Shown here: one piece after another, positions 1 through 7,141 of the stretch
How the letters are laid out: each line of letters begins with the position of its first letter
How positions within the stretch are numbered: position 1 is the first letter of the stretch
Source: Chloroflexota bacterium
GTDB lineage: Bacteria > Chloroflexota > Limnocylindria > Limnocylindrales > CSP1-4
Reading direction: 5' to 3'
Assembly: GCA_021785115.1 (NCBI GenBank)
Contig: JAJYGO010000394.1
Coordinates: forward strand, 1 to 11,820
Length of the DNA stretch: 11,820 nt
Program-made: the position numbers and the translations under genes
The notes under the pieces: model-generated
The model's database searches: none
What the model was told of the DNA's origin: nothing
What the model saw: only the letters and a program-made list of their open reading frames with translations

Positions 1-370
1 ACAGCGTGAAGTTCGTCAGGGCGCGCCGGCCTGCCACGTTCGCGAAGCCCGCGTGGCCGTCCCACACGGTGCCGTTGGGGAACCGGATCGCGACCTGCAG
101 CCCGGGGAGGTGGTTCTTCGCGCGGATCGCCGCAAGCGTCGAGGTCAGCTTCGCGCTCAGGGCGTCGGTGAAGACGGGGAACGCGGTCGCCCCTCCGGCC
201 GTCTCCAGGGTGGCCTGGCCGGCGAACACGGGCGTCGTCGAGGCCGCGAGAGACGAGCCGGGCAGCGTCGCGCCGGCGAGCAGCGCGAGCGCGAGCGCCG
301 CGGCTCGACGTCGCAACGCCGGGCGCCGGGGGACGTTGACGGAACGCGGAGCGCGGATCGTGGCGACCAT
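1..370 (-). CDS. Exported beta-lactamase-superfamily serine hydrolase, N-terminal part (3' end beyond window)
   Basis: Reading from ATG at 370 leftwards gives 123 residues with no stop before the window edge. A basic stretch (residues 6-22, with Arg15-Arg16 and Arg20-22) is followed by a hydrophobic Ala/Leu segment (23-36) and an Ala-X-Ala-like site near residue 43, so it looks like a cleaved signal peptide; there is no lipobox Cys. Residues from about 79 on (IRAKNHLPGLQVAI..., then WDGHAGFANVAG) align without gaps to the same region of the neighbouring hydrolase, 18 of 45 positions identical, which places it in the serine beta-lactamase/DD-peptidase fold (PF00144-like). The catalytic SxxK would lie just past the window edge, so activity cannot be judged. 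The start is the first ATG after an in-frame stop, 57 bases downstream of the previous gene; no good Shine-Dalgarno is visible. It is probably co-transcribed with the gene at 428-1825. Family is fairly sure, substrate unknown. Confidence 0.8.
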   Translation of the reverse strand, partial: MVATIRAPRSVNVPRRPALRRRAAALALALLAGATLPGSSLAASTTPVFAGQATLETAGGATAFPVFTDALSAKLTSTLAAIRAKNHLPGLQVAIRFPNGTVWDGHAGFANVAGRRALTNFTL

Positions 371-415
371 GGTGCGACCGTACGCGGCGCGGAAACCGCC
401 GGCATCCGACAGGCG

Positions 416-433
416 CCGTAGGACCCCCTACGG
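416..433 (-). terminator. Hairpin over the stop codon of the upstream hydrolase gene
   Basis: A perfect 7-bp inverted repeat, CCGTAGG-accc-CCTACGG, includes the TAG stop codon of the serine hydrolase (430-428) in one arm. There is no T-run after it on the minus strand, so it is not a standard intrinsic terminator. It may attenuate or stabilise the message between the two tandem hydrolase genes. Seen directly; the function is inferred. Confidence 0.35.
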
Positions 434-1825
434 GATACCGGGACCGGGCGTGCCGAGCGCTGCCAGGAGGCCGGACACCAGCAGGTCGGGGTCGGTCGCA
501 TCGGCGTTGGTCAACACGACGACGGCCGCGCCCGACGCGGGGAAGTAGCGCATCGCCGCGTGGAAGCCCGACAGCAGCCCCGAGTGCCCGATCGCGACCT
601 GGCCGTCGAGCGTGACTCGCTGCACGCCGAGGCCGTACGGCCAGCGCGGATGGAGCCCGCGTGTGAGCCCGAAATCGAGCATCGTCGCGAGCGTCGACGG
701 GGGCAGCAGGTGACCACCGTAGAGTGCCTCCGCCCAGCGCGACAGATCGTCCGCGGTCGTCACCAGGGCGCCGGCCGTCCCGAGGGCGGTGGCGAGCGAC
801 GTGAATGGCACGTACCGCGTCCCGTCTCCGAGCGCGACCTGCGGCCACGACGCGTCGCTGACCGCGTCGTACCCCGTGGCTCGCACGAACGCGGCGGGCG
901 GCGGAGACGATCCCTGCAGGAACGTGTGCGCCAGGCCGAGCGGACCGAGGAACCTCGACTGGATCAACGAGCCGACGTCGCGTCCGGTGGCCGCCCGGAC
1001 GATCTGCCCGAGGAGCAGGTAGTTGGCGTTCGAGTACAGCCAGCCGTGGCCCGGCGCGAACGCCGCGCGGCCCGCGTATGCGAGCACGCCGGCGGGCGTC
1101 CACGCGATCGACGGCCGCGCCCCGAGACGCGAGAGCAGCGCGGGACTGTCGAAGGGCTCGGTGATCCCGCTCGTGTGGTCGAGCAGCTCCCGGATGGTCA
1201 CTCCGCGCGCGGCCGCGTCACCGGGCAGCCAGCGCGACACGAGGTCGTCCAGCGAGAGGACGTGCTCGTCGACGAGCTGGAGCACGAGCGCTGACACGAA
1301 CGTCTTGGTGATGCTTCCCGCGTCGAAGACCGTCGTGGGCGTGACCCTGACGCGAGCGGCCACGTCCGCGTAGCCGGCGTCACCGATCCAGGTCGCCCCG
1401 TCCGCCAGGCTCACGACCGCCTGAACGCCAGGGAGATGGTGGATCGAACGAAGGCGCAGGAGCTCCGCGGACAGCGCCGCGCGCACGGCGGGCGTGAGCA
1501 GCGGCGCCGGACCCGACCTCGACGACGGCGCGACGCCCGAAGCCGTCCCAGGCACCGTTCCGCCGGAAGCCGCCCCGACGATCCCGTCGACGCCACCGGG
1601 CGGGGCGTCGGGTGGCGCCGGAGTGTGCGGCCCCGCCGGGCCGGTGAGCGAGCCGTCGACAGCCGCGTGGTCCGGGCCTGCGGCACGCGCCCCGGCCTGG
1701 ACCGAGCCGCCGCACGCGGTCACGAGGAGCGCCGTCACGAGGAGCAGCGCGGGGACGGAGCGGCCGCGCCCGGCCGCCGAACTTGCGCGGTGGAGCGTCG
1801 TCTCGCACGGGACGCGGGGACGCAT
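428..1825 (-). CDS. Serine hydrolase, beta-lactamase/DD-peptidase superfamily, probable lipoprotein
   Basis: This 465-residue protein begins with a basic head, a hydrophobic helix (24-37) and a lipobox-like V-T-A-C with Cys38, so it is probably a lipoprotein anchored outside the membrane. Residues 41-110 are a Gly/Pro/Ala-rich linker. The catalytic domain runs from about 112 to 460 and has all three class C motifs: SITK (Ser171 nucleophile, Lys174), YSN (264-266) and HSG (414-416) in place of KTG. HSG is common in class C-like esterases, DD-carboxypeptidases and D-aminopeptidases, so this is more likely a cell-wall or ester/peptide hydrolase than a true beta-lactamase. The ATG at 1825 has GGGAG (1836-1832) six bases upstream. 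A TACCCT (1875-1870) could be its -10 box. A paralogue follows directly downstream. The fold is clear; the substrate is not. Confidence 0.92.
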   Translation of the reverse strand: MRPRVPCETTLHRASSAAGRGRSVPALLLVTALLVTACGGSVQAGARAAGPDHAAVDGSLTGPAGPHTPAPPDAPPGGVDGIVGAASGGTVPGTASGVAPSSRSGPAPLLTPAVRAALSAELLRLRSIHHLPGVQAVVSLADGATWIGDAGYADVAARVRVTPTTVFDAGSITKTFVSALVLQLVDEHVLSLDDLVSRWLPGDAAARGVTIRELLDHTSGITEPFDSPALLSRLGARPSIAWTPAGVLAYAGRAAFAPGHGWLYSNANYLLLGQIVRAATGRDVGSLIQSRFLGPLGLAHTFLQGSSPPPAAFVRATGYDAVSDASWPQVALGDGTRYVPFTSLATALGTAGALVTTADDLSRWAEALYGGHLLPPSTLATMLDFGLTRGLHPRWPYGLGVQRVTLDGQVAIGHSGLLSGFHAAMRYFPASGAAVVVLTNADATDPDLLVSGLLAALGTPGPGIP

Positions 1826-1869
1826 CAGTCACTCCCGTTGCCGCGGCTCCACGGGTCGCGGGTCGAGGA

Positions 1870-1875
1870 AGGGTA
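1870..1875 (-). promoter_or_regulatory. Candidate -10 box for the serine hydrolase
   Basis: TACCCT on the minus strand, 50 bases before the ATG at 1825, is one of the few TANNNT strings in the spacer. No -35 hexamer stands out. The placement resembles that of the -10-like hexamers in front of other genes in this window. Confidence 0.3.
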
Positions 1876-1886
1876 GCCGGTCGGGC

Positions 1887-1916
1887 CGGAAGGCGCCGCG
1901 TCGGAAGGCGCCGCAT
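1887..1916. repeat. Two 15-bp tandem repeats in the divergent spacer
   Basis: CGGAAGGCGCCGCGT (1887-1901) is followed directly by CGGAAGGCGCCGCAT (1902-1916), 14 of 15 identical. Each unit contains the palindrome GGCGCC. The pair lies upstream of the candidate hydrolase promoter, so it may be a slippage product or a doubled protein-binding site. Confidence 0.6.
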
Positions 1917-1950
1917 CGGCCGGCCCCGAGACCTTGGCGCTGGGAATCGT

Positions 1951-1996
1951 ACGCCGGCCTCTCGGCCGGCCTGGGAACCGGACGCCGGCCCCTCGG
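1951..1996. repeat. Spaced direct repeat (15 bp, 31-bp period)
   Basis: ACGCCGGCCTCTCGG (1951-1965) recurs as ACGCCGGCCCCTCGG (1982-1996), 14 of 15 identical. The rest of the 1826-2065 spacer between the divergent genes shows no further gene. No function can be assigned. Confidence 0.45.
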
Positions 1997-2065
1997 TCGA
2001 CGGGTCGCACGGGGGAGCAACGTCGTGGTGCGACGGCGAGAGGCCGGCGTCGCGAGCCGCCGCGG

Positions 2066-3460
2066 ATGATCGGCGCGATGGGAGCTTCGACGAGCGAGGG
2101 CGGATCGGTCGAGCGCGCCGGGCCGCCGGCGAACGGAGGCGGCGGATCCGGCCTGTGGCCGAGCGGTATCCCGGCAGGCGACGTGTCGGCGGTGGGAGCG
2201 CCCGACGCGCGCCGCCTCCTTCGAGCGGTCGAGTGGGTGCTCGTGCCCGCGCTCGCGGCACTCCTGCTGCACGAGAGCTGGACCCGGCGGGTGTGGGGCG
2301 CGCCGTACGACGAGCTGTGGCTCGCCCTCGTCGGGGTCGGGGCGCTGACGATCGTCCTGGTCGCGCGCACCGAGCGCGTGGCGACCGGCCCGGCGCCATT
2401 CCTCGCGCTCGAGGCGGGCGTCGCCTGCGTCCTGACGGACATCGTCGTGGGTGCGTCGCAACGGTCCAGCGACTTCCTGATCTACCGCAACGCCGGCACG
2501 GCCTTCCTCCACGGCCGCATGCCGTACATCGTCGCACCGCTCCATGCGTACCCCATGAACCTGGGGAATCTGCCGTTCCTCTATCCGCCCCCGACGCTCC
2601 CACTCGCCGCCCTGCTCGGGTTCCCGCCGGTGTGGCTCAGCGAGGCCGCGTGGATCGCCGGATCGGTGGCCGCCGTGCTGTTCGCCCTCCGACGGTTCGG
2701 GCTCCCGTGGCCGTGGGCCGTTGCCGCGCTCGCCTGGCCGCCGGTCTTCCAGGGCCTCTACGTCGGGAACGTCGCGGTCCCGGCTGCCGCGCTGTTCGCG
2801 CTCGGGCCGGCGGTCGGCTGGACGCTCGTGCTCGGGCCGATCCTGAAGCCCCAGGATGCCGTTCCGGCGCTCTGGCTGCTCCGAACCGGCCGGTGGCGAG
2901 CGCTCGCGGTGGGCGTCGGCGTGCTGCTCGCGTGGACGGCTCTCACCCTTCCGCTGACCGGCATCGGGATGTGGGGGCACTGGCTCCGCGCGCTCATCGC
3001 GTACCGCGACTCGCAGCGGTTCCTGCCCGGCCTCTACGGCTTCTCGCTGTCCCACGTCCTGCCGTACGGCGTGTTCGTCGTGGTCGCAGCCGTCGCCGTC
3101 GTCCTCGCGCTGCGCGTGGCCGGGACGCGGGGACTGGCCGCGCTCGGGCTGGTGTCGGCCATCGTCTCGCCGGTCCTCTGGGCGCACGGGTTCGTCGTCG
3201 CGACGCCGGCGTTCCTCCTGCTCGACGCTCCGCTGCTCTGGACGGCGGTCGGGCTCACGTCGCTGCTGAACGGCCCGGGGTGGCAGATCGTGATGCTGCT
3301 GGCGGCCCTTCCGTTCGCCTCGTCCCTGGTCGGCCGTCGACAGGCCGACGCGTGGCACCCGCTGACGGGGGCGACGTGGTGGCCGGGGCCCTCAGGGGGC
3401 GACGGGGATGCCGGGAGAGTCGCGGAGGACGAATCGAGGGATCAGACCGCGACGACGTGA
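2066..3460 (+). CDS. GT87-family (DUF2029-like) polyprenol-sugar-dependent membrane glycosyltransferase
   Basis: From ATG 2066 the protein has 464 residues with about ten hydrophobic segments (54-72, 86-101, 111-130, 193-208, 217-233, 236-257, 279-300, 336-352, 357-378, 407-423). Signatures of the GT-C/GT87 group are visible: the loop SDFLIYRNAG...GRMPY (135-154, Asp136 a candidate catalytic acid), FLYPPPTLPL (171-180) and LKPQDAVPALWLL (260-272) just before a helix. Known relatives such as mycobacterial PimE transfer mannose from polyprenyl-phosphate-mannose outside the membrane; the sugar here is unknown. The first 45 or so residues are Gly/Ser-rich and poorly constrained. The frame is open back to a TTG at 1934, but that extension is Arg/Pro-rich like a non-coding frame. 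No Shine-Dalgarno supports 2066; ATG 2078 or GTG 2183 are alternatives that keep every helix. It has no visible partner and overlaps the convergent gene tail to tail. Confidence 0.85.
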   Translation: MIGAMGASTSEGGSVERAGPPANGGGGSGLWPSGIPAGDVSAVGAPDARRLLRAVEWVLVPALAALLLHESWTRRVWGAPYDELWLALVGVGALTIVLVARTERVATGPAPFLALEAGVACVLTDIVVGASQRSSDFLIYRNAGTAFLHGRMPYIVAPLHAYPMNLGNLPFLYPPPTLPLAALLGFPPVWLSEAAWIAGSVAAVLFALRRFGLPWPWAVAALAWPPVFQGLYVGNVAVPAAALFALGPAVGWTLVLGPILKPQDAVPALWLLRTGRWRALAVGVGVLLAWTALTLPLTGIGMWGHWLRALIAYRDSQRFLPGLYGFSLSHVLPYGVFVVVAAVAVVLALRVAGTRGLAALGLVSAIVSPVLWAHGFVVATPAFLLLDAPLLWTAVGLTSLLNGPGWQIVMLLAALPFASSLVGRRQADAWHPLTGATWWPGPSGGDGDAGRVAEDESRDQTATT

Positions 3461-3792
3461 AGCAGGTCCACGAGGATCCACACCAGGGCGAGGAACACCG
3501 CGACCGAGCCGGCGAACGCGCCGATGCGCCGCAGGTCCCGCGCCACGTACACGTACTCGTCGGCGGCCTTCTGCGCGAGGAGGCCACTCGAACGCCCGGG
3601 GGCGGTCCGGGACTGCGGCCGGGTCGGGGCAGGACGGGGCGCGGCCTGTGGCTGGGGCTCCGGGTCGAGGGTCGCGACGGCTGGCGTGGGTTCCGCGGGG
3701 GCGGTCGGGCGGGTTGCGGCCGGCCGCGGCGCGGACGCCGATTGGGGCCGCGATCGCTTGGTTGACCGCGCGGCGCGCGGACGCTTGCTCAT
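3442..3792 (-). CDS. Small single-pass membrane protein of unknown function
   Basis: This 116-residue protein has a very basic, Pro/Ala-rich, probably disordered head (1-68), a short polar stretch DEYVYVARDLRRI (78-90) and one strong transmembrane helix (about 91-115) at the very C terminus. This suggests a tail-anchored or N-in protein whose basic head could touch nucleic acid or membrane phospholipid. I do not recognise a named family. The start is ATG 3792, with GAGG about 11 bases upstream and a TATCCT -10-like box 65 bases upstream. Its last 19 bases overlap the end of the convergent glycosyltransferase gene. It is divergent from the helicase-nuclease gene and shares a 144-base spacer with it. 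The frame runs open further upstream to 5028, but that part is the antisense of the helicase and is not part of this gene. Confidence 0.72.
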   Translation of the reverse strand: MSKRPRAARSTKRSRPQSASAPRPAATRPTAPAEPTPAVATLDPEPQPQAAPRPAPTRPQSRTAPGRSSGLLAQKAADEYVYVARDLRRIGAFAGSVAVFLALVWILVDLLHVVAV

Positions 3793-3851
3793 GGCCGATG
3801 GGACCTCGTTGCGTGGGACCGGGGGGGTCGGGGGGACGCCGCCCGCTGGCA

Positions 3852-3857
3852 AGGATA
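3852..3857 (-). promoter_or_regulatory. Candidate -10 box for the small membrane protein
   Basis: TATCCT on the minus strand lies 65 bases before the ATG at 3792. The usual -35 position (about 3875-3880) falls inside the inverted repeat at 3872-3896, so a protein bound there would be expected to block or replace -35 contacts. Confidence 0.4.
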
Positions 3858-3871
3858 CCCGCTCCCGACGC

Positions 3872-3896
3872 CGCGTGACACGCAAGCTGTCACGCG
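3872..3896. promoter_or_regulatory. Perfect palindromic operator candidate between divergent genes
   Basis: CGCGTGACA-N7-TGTCACGCG: nine-base arms, all paired, separated by CGCAAGC. It lies 40 bases before the helicase-nuclease start at 3937 and 80 bases before the divergent membrane-protein start. Spacing and symmetry fit a dimeric helix-turn-helix repressor or activator. It does not match the actinobacterial LexA pattern GAAC-N4-GTTC. It could also form an RNA hairpin in a long 5' leader. Confidence 0.5.
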
Positions 3897-3915
3897 CGCG
3901 TGGCACCGTGCCCCT

Positions 3916-3957
3916 GTGATCGAGCAGGAGACGTGGGTGATCGAGCAGGCGACGATG
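3916..3957 (+). repeat. 21-bp tandem duplication covering the helicase start codon
   Basis: Units 3916-3936 and 3937-3957 are 18 of 21 identical; both begin GTGATCGAGCAGG. The repeat yields two in-frame GTG codons. Only the second is preceded by a good ribosome-binding site, AGGAG at 3926-3930, six bases upstream, and that site lies within the first unit. Confidence 0.75.
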
Positions 3958-6900
3958 GGGGCCGACCGCGTGCGCGGCACGGCCGAGCCCGTCCCGATGC
4001 CGTCCGGGTCCGTCACGGAACCCCGGTCGGCGGGCCCGGAGAAGGACCGGAACTGTCCGGCTGAACTGCTGCTGCGTTCTCTGGACGCGGCGCAGCGGCG
4101 CGCCGTGACGCACGGAGAGGGACCGCTGCTCGTCGTGGCGGGGGCGGGCACGGGCAAGACCCGGGTGATCACCCGGCGGGTGGCGTGGCTCATCGCGACG
4201 AAGCGCGCGAGGCCATCCGAGATCCTCGCGCTGACCTTCACGGACCGCGCGGCCGACGAGATGCAGGCCCGGGTCGACGTGCTCGTGCCGTACGGGTACG
4301 TCGACACCGCGATCCACACGTTCCACGGGTTCGGCGACCGCCTGCTCCGCGAGTTCGGATTCGAGCTCGGGCTGCCGTCGGACCCGCGCGTGCTGACCCG
4401 GCCCGAGGTCGTCGTGTTCCTGCGCGAGCACCTGTTCGAGCTCGGGCTCGACCGGTACCGGCCGCTGGGCGATCCGACACGCTTCCTCGATGCGCTCGCC
4501 GGCCTGTTCAGCCGTGCCAAGGACGAGGACGTCGATGCGGAGGAGTACCTCGCGCACGCGCGCCGGCTGCTCGAGACGGCCGAGGGGCTGCCCGAGGATC
4601 AGACGGGGCCCGGCGCGCCGACGGCTGCGGCCGGGACGAGTCGAGCGCCGCGGGCGGCGGCGCTCGAGGAGGCGCGCAACCAGCTCGAGATCGCGACCGC
4701 GTACGCGCGGTACCAGGGGCTCCTGGCGGGCTCGGGGCTGGTGGACTTCGGGGACCAGCTCCACCTCGCGCTCCGTCTCCTCCGCGAGCACCCTGCCGTC
4801 CGCGAGCGGCTGCGGCGGCGCTACCGGTACGTGCTGGTCGACGAGTTCCAGGACACGAACCGCGCGCAGCTCGAGCTCCTCGCGCTGCTCGCCGGAGAAC
4901 GCGGGAACCTGACGGTGGTCGGCGACGACGACCAGGCGATCTACGCCTTCCGGGGGGCCGCCGTCCGGAACATCCTCGAGTTCCACGAGCGGTTCGACGC
5001 GCGCGTCGTCGTGCTGCGCCGGAATCACCGCTCACGTGCTCCGATCCTCGAGGCTGCCGGCCGGCTGATCCGGCACAACGACCCCGAGCGGCTCGAGGTG
5101 CGGGAGGGTCTCGACAAGCGCCTGGTCGCCACGCGTCGGTCGCGCCGCGCGGCGCCCGTCAGGGACCACCGGTTCGCGACGGCGGCAGACGAGGCCGACT
5201 TCGTGGCCGCGGAGGTGACGGCGCGCATCCGCCGCGGCGTTCCGCCTCGCGAGATCGCGGTCCTGGTCCGCGCCAACGCCGACGCCGACCCGATCCTCCG
5301 CGCGCTGAACCTCCGGGGGGTCCCGTGGCAGTTCAGCGGCGCGTCGGGGCTGTATTCGTGTCCCGCCGTGCGCCGGCTCCTCGCGTTCCTGCGCACCGTC
5401 GCCAACCCCGACTCGACCCTCGACCTGTACGCGCTCGCCACCACCGAGCCGTACTCGCTCGGCGGACAGGACCTCACGCGGCTCGTCGAGGAATCCCGCA
5501 GGACGCACCGGCCGCTCTGGCTCCTCTTCGAGGAGATCGCCGGCGGCACCCGTCGCGACATTTCGCCGGAGACGGCCCGGCCCATCGAACGGCTCGTCTC
5601 GGACGTTCGCGCCGCACTGGTGCTGTCACACCGCAGGCCGGCAGGCGAGGTCCTGTACGACTTCCTGCGCCGCAGCGGGACCCTCGCAGCCCTCGCCGCG
5701 CACCCGGCGGATGCGTCCGACGCCGTCGACGTGGCGCGGTTCTTCGACATCGTCGGCCGCCAGTCGGCCCTGCTCGCCGATCCCCGAGTGCCGTTCCTCG
5801 TCCCTCATCTCGCCACGCTGCTGGAGGCCGGCGACGACCCCGCGGCCGCCCACGACGACGAGGAGGACGCCGTGTCGGTGCTGACGGTGCACAAGGCCAA
5901 GGGCCTCGAGTTCCGGGTCGTGTTCGTCGCGGGTCTCGTGGATGGCCGGTTCCCGGTTCGGGCGCGGCGCGAGGCGCTGGCCCTGCCGGAGGGACTCGAC
6001 GCGGCATCGGATGGCGAAGCCTCAGACGGGCTGGCGGAGGAGCGTCGTCTGTGCTACGTCGCGATGACCCGCGCCCGGGACGAGCTCGTCCTCACGAGCG
6101 CCGCCGACACCGGCGGGCGCCGGCTGCGCCGCGTGTCGCCGTTCGTCGCCGAGGCGCTGGATCTGCCGCTGGCGGTGGCATCCGGCGCGCCCGGGGGACG
6201 TGGCGCCGCCGAGGCGGTCATGCCCGCGACCGCCGGAACGGATCGTCTCGCGCGGTTCGAGCCTGTCGAGCCGCCTCCGAGCGGCTCCAGGTCGCCGCAT
6301 CCGCCCGCCGTCCTCAGCTTCACCCAGGTCGACGAGTACCTGGCGTGCCCCGCGCGGTACCGGTTCCGGCACCTGCTGCGGCTGCCGACGCCCGCGCACC
6401 ACGCGATCACGTACGGCATCGCGCTGCACGAGGCCGTGGCAGCGTTCGGCCGCAGCCAGATCCAGGGTCGCCCGCTGACGGAGGCCGGGCTCCTCGAGGT
6501 GTTCACGCGCGCCTGGTCGGGACTCGGGTTCCTGTCGAGGGAGCACGAGGAGGCGCGTCTGGCCGCGGGGCGGAAGGCGCTCGTCCGGTTCCGGGACGCC
6601 GCCCTCGTCTCCGCGCGGCGCCCGATCGCGGTCGAGGAGCCCTTCTCGGTCGCTCTCGACGGCGTTCGTCTCCAGGGTCGCTTCGACCGGATCGACGAAG
6701 GGCCCCACGGCGTGGTCGTGACGGACTTCAAGTCGAGCGACGTGCGGGACCGCGGACGGGCGCGGGAGCGTGCGCGAGAATCGCTGCAGCTCGCGCTGTA
6801 CGCGCTCGCCTGGCGTGCCCGCGAAGGCGCACTTCCGGCCGAGACCGAGCTCGTGTTCCTCGACTCGGGCATCGCCGGCAGCGTCCCGCCCGACGCCGCT

Positions 6901-7035
6901 CGTCTCGATCGGGCCGTGGGGCGCGTCCGAGAGGCGGCCGACGGGATCGGGCGCGGGGTGTTCGACGCGCGACCGAACTCGATGACCTGCCGGTACTGCC
7001 CGTTCCGCGAGATCTGCCCCTCGAGCGCCGCGTAG
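3937..7035 (+). CDS. UvrD/PcrA-type helicase fused to a RecB-like Fe-S nuclease (AdnB-like)
   Basis: A 1032-residue SF1A DNA motor with a C-terminal nuclease. Helicase motifs, in order: Walker A AGAGTGKT (68-75), LTFTDRAADEM (99-109), DEFQD (302-306), GDDDQAIYAFRGA (329-341), RRNHRS (361-366), TVHKAKGLEF (650-659) and EERRLCYVAMTRARD (701-715). A variable Ala/Gly-rich linker (about 740-790) leads to a PD-(D/E)XK domain: His831, GRFDRID (914-920), Asp930-X-Lys932 and Gln951/Tyr955. Cys804, Cys1018, Cys1021 and Cys1027 match the four-Cys iron-sulfur staple of AddB, AdnAB and Cas4. All key residues are present, so both activities look intact. The likely job is end resection or processing in double-strand-break repair. 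GTG 3937 was chosen for AGGAG six bases upstream; GTG 3916 and ATG 3955 are alternatives. AdnAB normally uses two such chains, and no partner gene lies in this window. Confidence 0.93.
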   Translation: MIEQATMGADRVRGTAEPVPMPSGSVTEPRSAGPEKDRNCPAELLLRSLDAAQRRAVTHGEGPLLVVAGAGTGKTRVITRRVAWLIATKRARPSEILALTFTDRAADEMQARVDVLVPYGYVDTAIHTFHGFGDRLLREFGFELGLPSDPRVLTRPEVVVFLREHLFELGLDRYRPLGDPTRFLDALAGLFSRAKDEDVDAEEYLAHARRLLETAEGLPEDQTGPGAPTAAAGTSRAPRAAALEEARNQLEIATAYARYQGLLAGSGLVDFGDQLHLALRLLREHPAVRERLRRRYRYVLVDEFQDTNRAQLELLALLAGERGNLTVVGDDDQAIYAFRGAAVRNILEFHERFDARVVVLRRNHRSRAPILEAAGRLIRHNDPERLEVREGLDKRLVATRRSRRAAPVRDHRFATAADEADFVAAEVTARIRRGVPPREIAVLVRANADADPILRALNLRGVPWQFSGASGLYSCPAVRRLLAFLRTVANPDSTLDLYALATTEPYSLGGQDLTRLVEESRRTHRPLWLLFEEIAGGTRRDISPETARPIERLVSDVRAALVLSHRRPAGEVLYDFLRRSGTLAALAAHPADASDAVDVARFFDIVGRQSALLADPRVPFLVPHLATLLEAGDDPAAAHDDEEDAVSVLTVHKAKGLEFRVVFVAGLVDGRFPVRARREALALPEGLDAASDGEASDGLAEERRLCYVAMTRARDELVLTSAADTGGRRLRRVSPFVAEALDLPLAVASGAPGGRGAAEAVMPATAGTDRLARFEPVEPPPSGSRSPHPPAVLSFTQVDEYLACPARYRFRHLLRLPTPAHHAITYGIALHEAVAAFGRSQIQGRPLTEAGLLEVFTRAWSGLGFLSREHEEARLAAGRKALVRFRDAALVSARRPIAVEEPFSVALDGVRLQGRFDRIDEGPHGVVVTDFKSSDVRDRGRARERARESLQLALYALAWRAREGALPAETELVFLDSGIAGSVPPDAARLDRAVGRVREAADGIGRGVFDARPNSMTCRYCPFREICPSSAA

Positions 7036-7040
7036 ACCGC

Positions 7041-7102
7041 ACGCCTGCCCCGCGAGCCCCGCGTCGGCCGTACGTCTGCCCCGCGAACGCGGCGTCGCCG
7101 GC
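7041..7102. repeat. Diverged 31-bp tandem duplication after the helicase gene
   Basis: Units 7041-7071 and 7072-7102 abut exactly and match at 24 of 31 positions, with the core CTGCCCCGCGA shared. They begin five bases after the helicase stop. Apart from this repeat and a promoter-like hexamer, the 162-base spacer holds nothing I recognise. Confidence 0.55.
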
Positions 7103-7135
7103 ACCTGGGGCGCGCGTTCCCGCCGGCGCGGCGGG

Positions 7136-7141
7136 TAGACT
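7136..7141 (+). promoter_or_regulatory. Candidate -10 box for the four-helix membrane protein
   Basis: TAGACT in a GC-rich, TA-poor spacer, 62 bases before ATG 7198. No -35 match is evident at the usual distance. Confidence 0.4.

Noticed and set aside
428..1825. True antibiotic-resistance beta-lactamase
   Set aside because: The third motif is HSG and the protein resembles broad class C-like esterases/DD-peptidases; resistance cannot be claimed from these motifs.
1934..2065. N-terminal extension of the glycosyltransferase from TTG 1934
   Set aside because: The 44 extra residues are Arg/Pro/Gly-rich, overlap spacer repeats and have no ribosome-binding site.
1783..3765. A 660-codon plus-strand open frame over the glycosyltransferase
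   Set aside because: Arg-rich with no hydrophobic segments, while the overlapping frame has about ten membrane helices and GT87 motifs.
3872..3896. LexA/SOS box for the helicase
   Set aside because: The palindrome GTGACA-N7-TGTCAC does not fit GAAC-N4-GTTC or the enterobacterial CTGT-N8-ACAG form, so a LexA site is not supported.
3793..5028. Upstream extension of the small membrane-protein frame
   Set aside because: This part is antisense to the helicase and has non-coding composition; ATG 3792 with a nearby GAGG and promoter-like hexamer is a better start.
3442..7035. A defence island built from the helicase-nuclease and the small membrane protein
   Set aside because: No other defence gene, mobile element or compositional break is nearby, and the helicase-nuclease fits ordinary double-strand-break repair.
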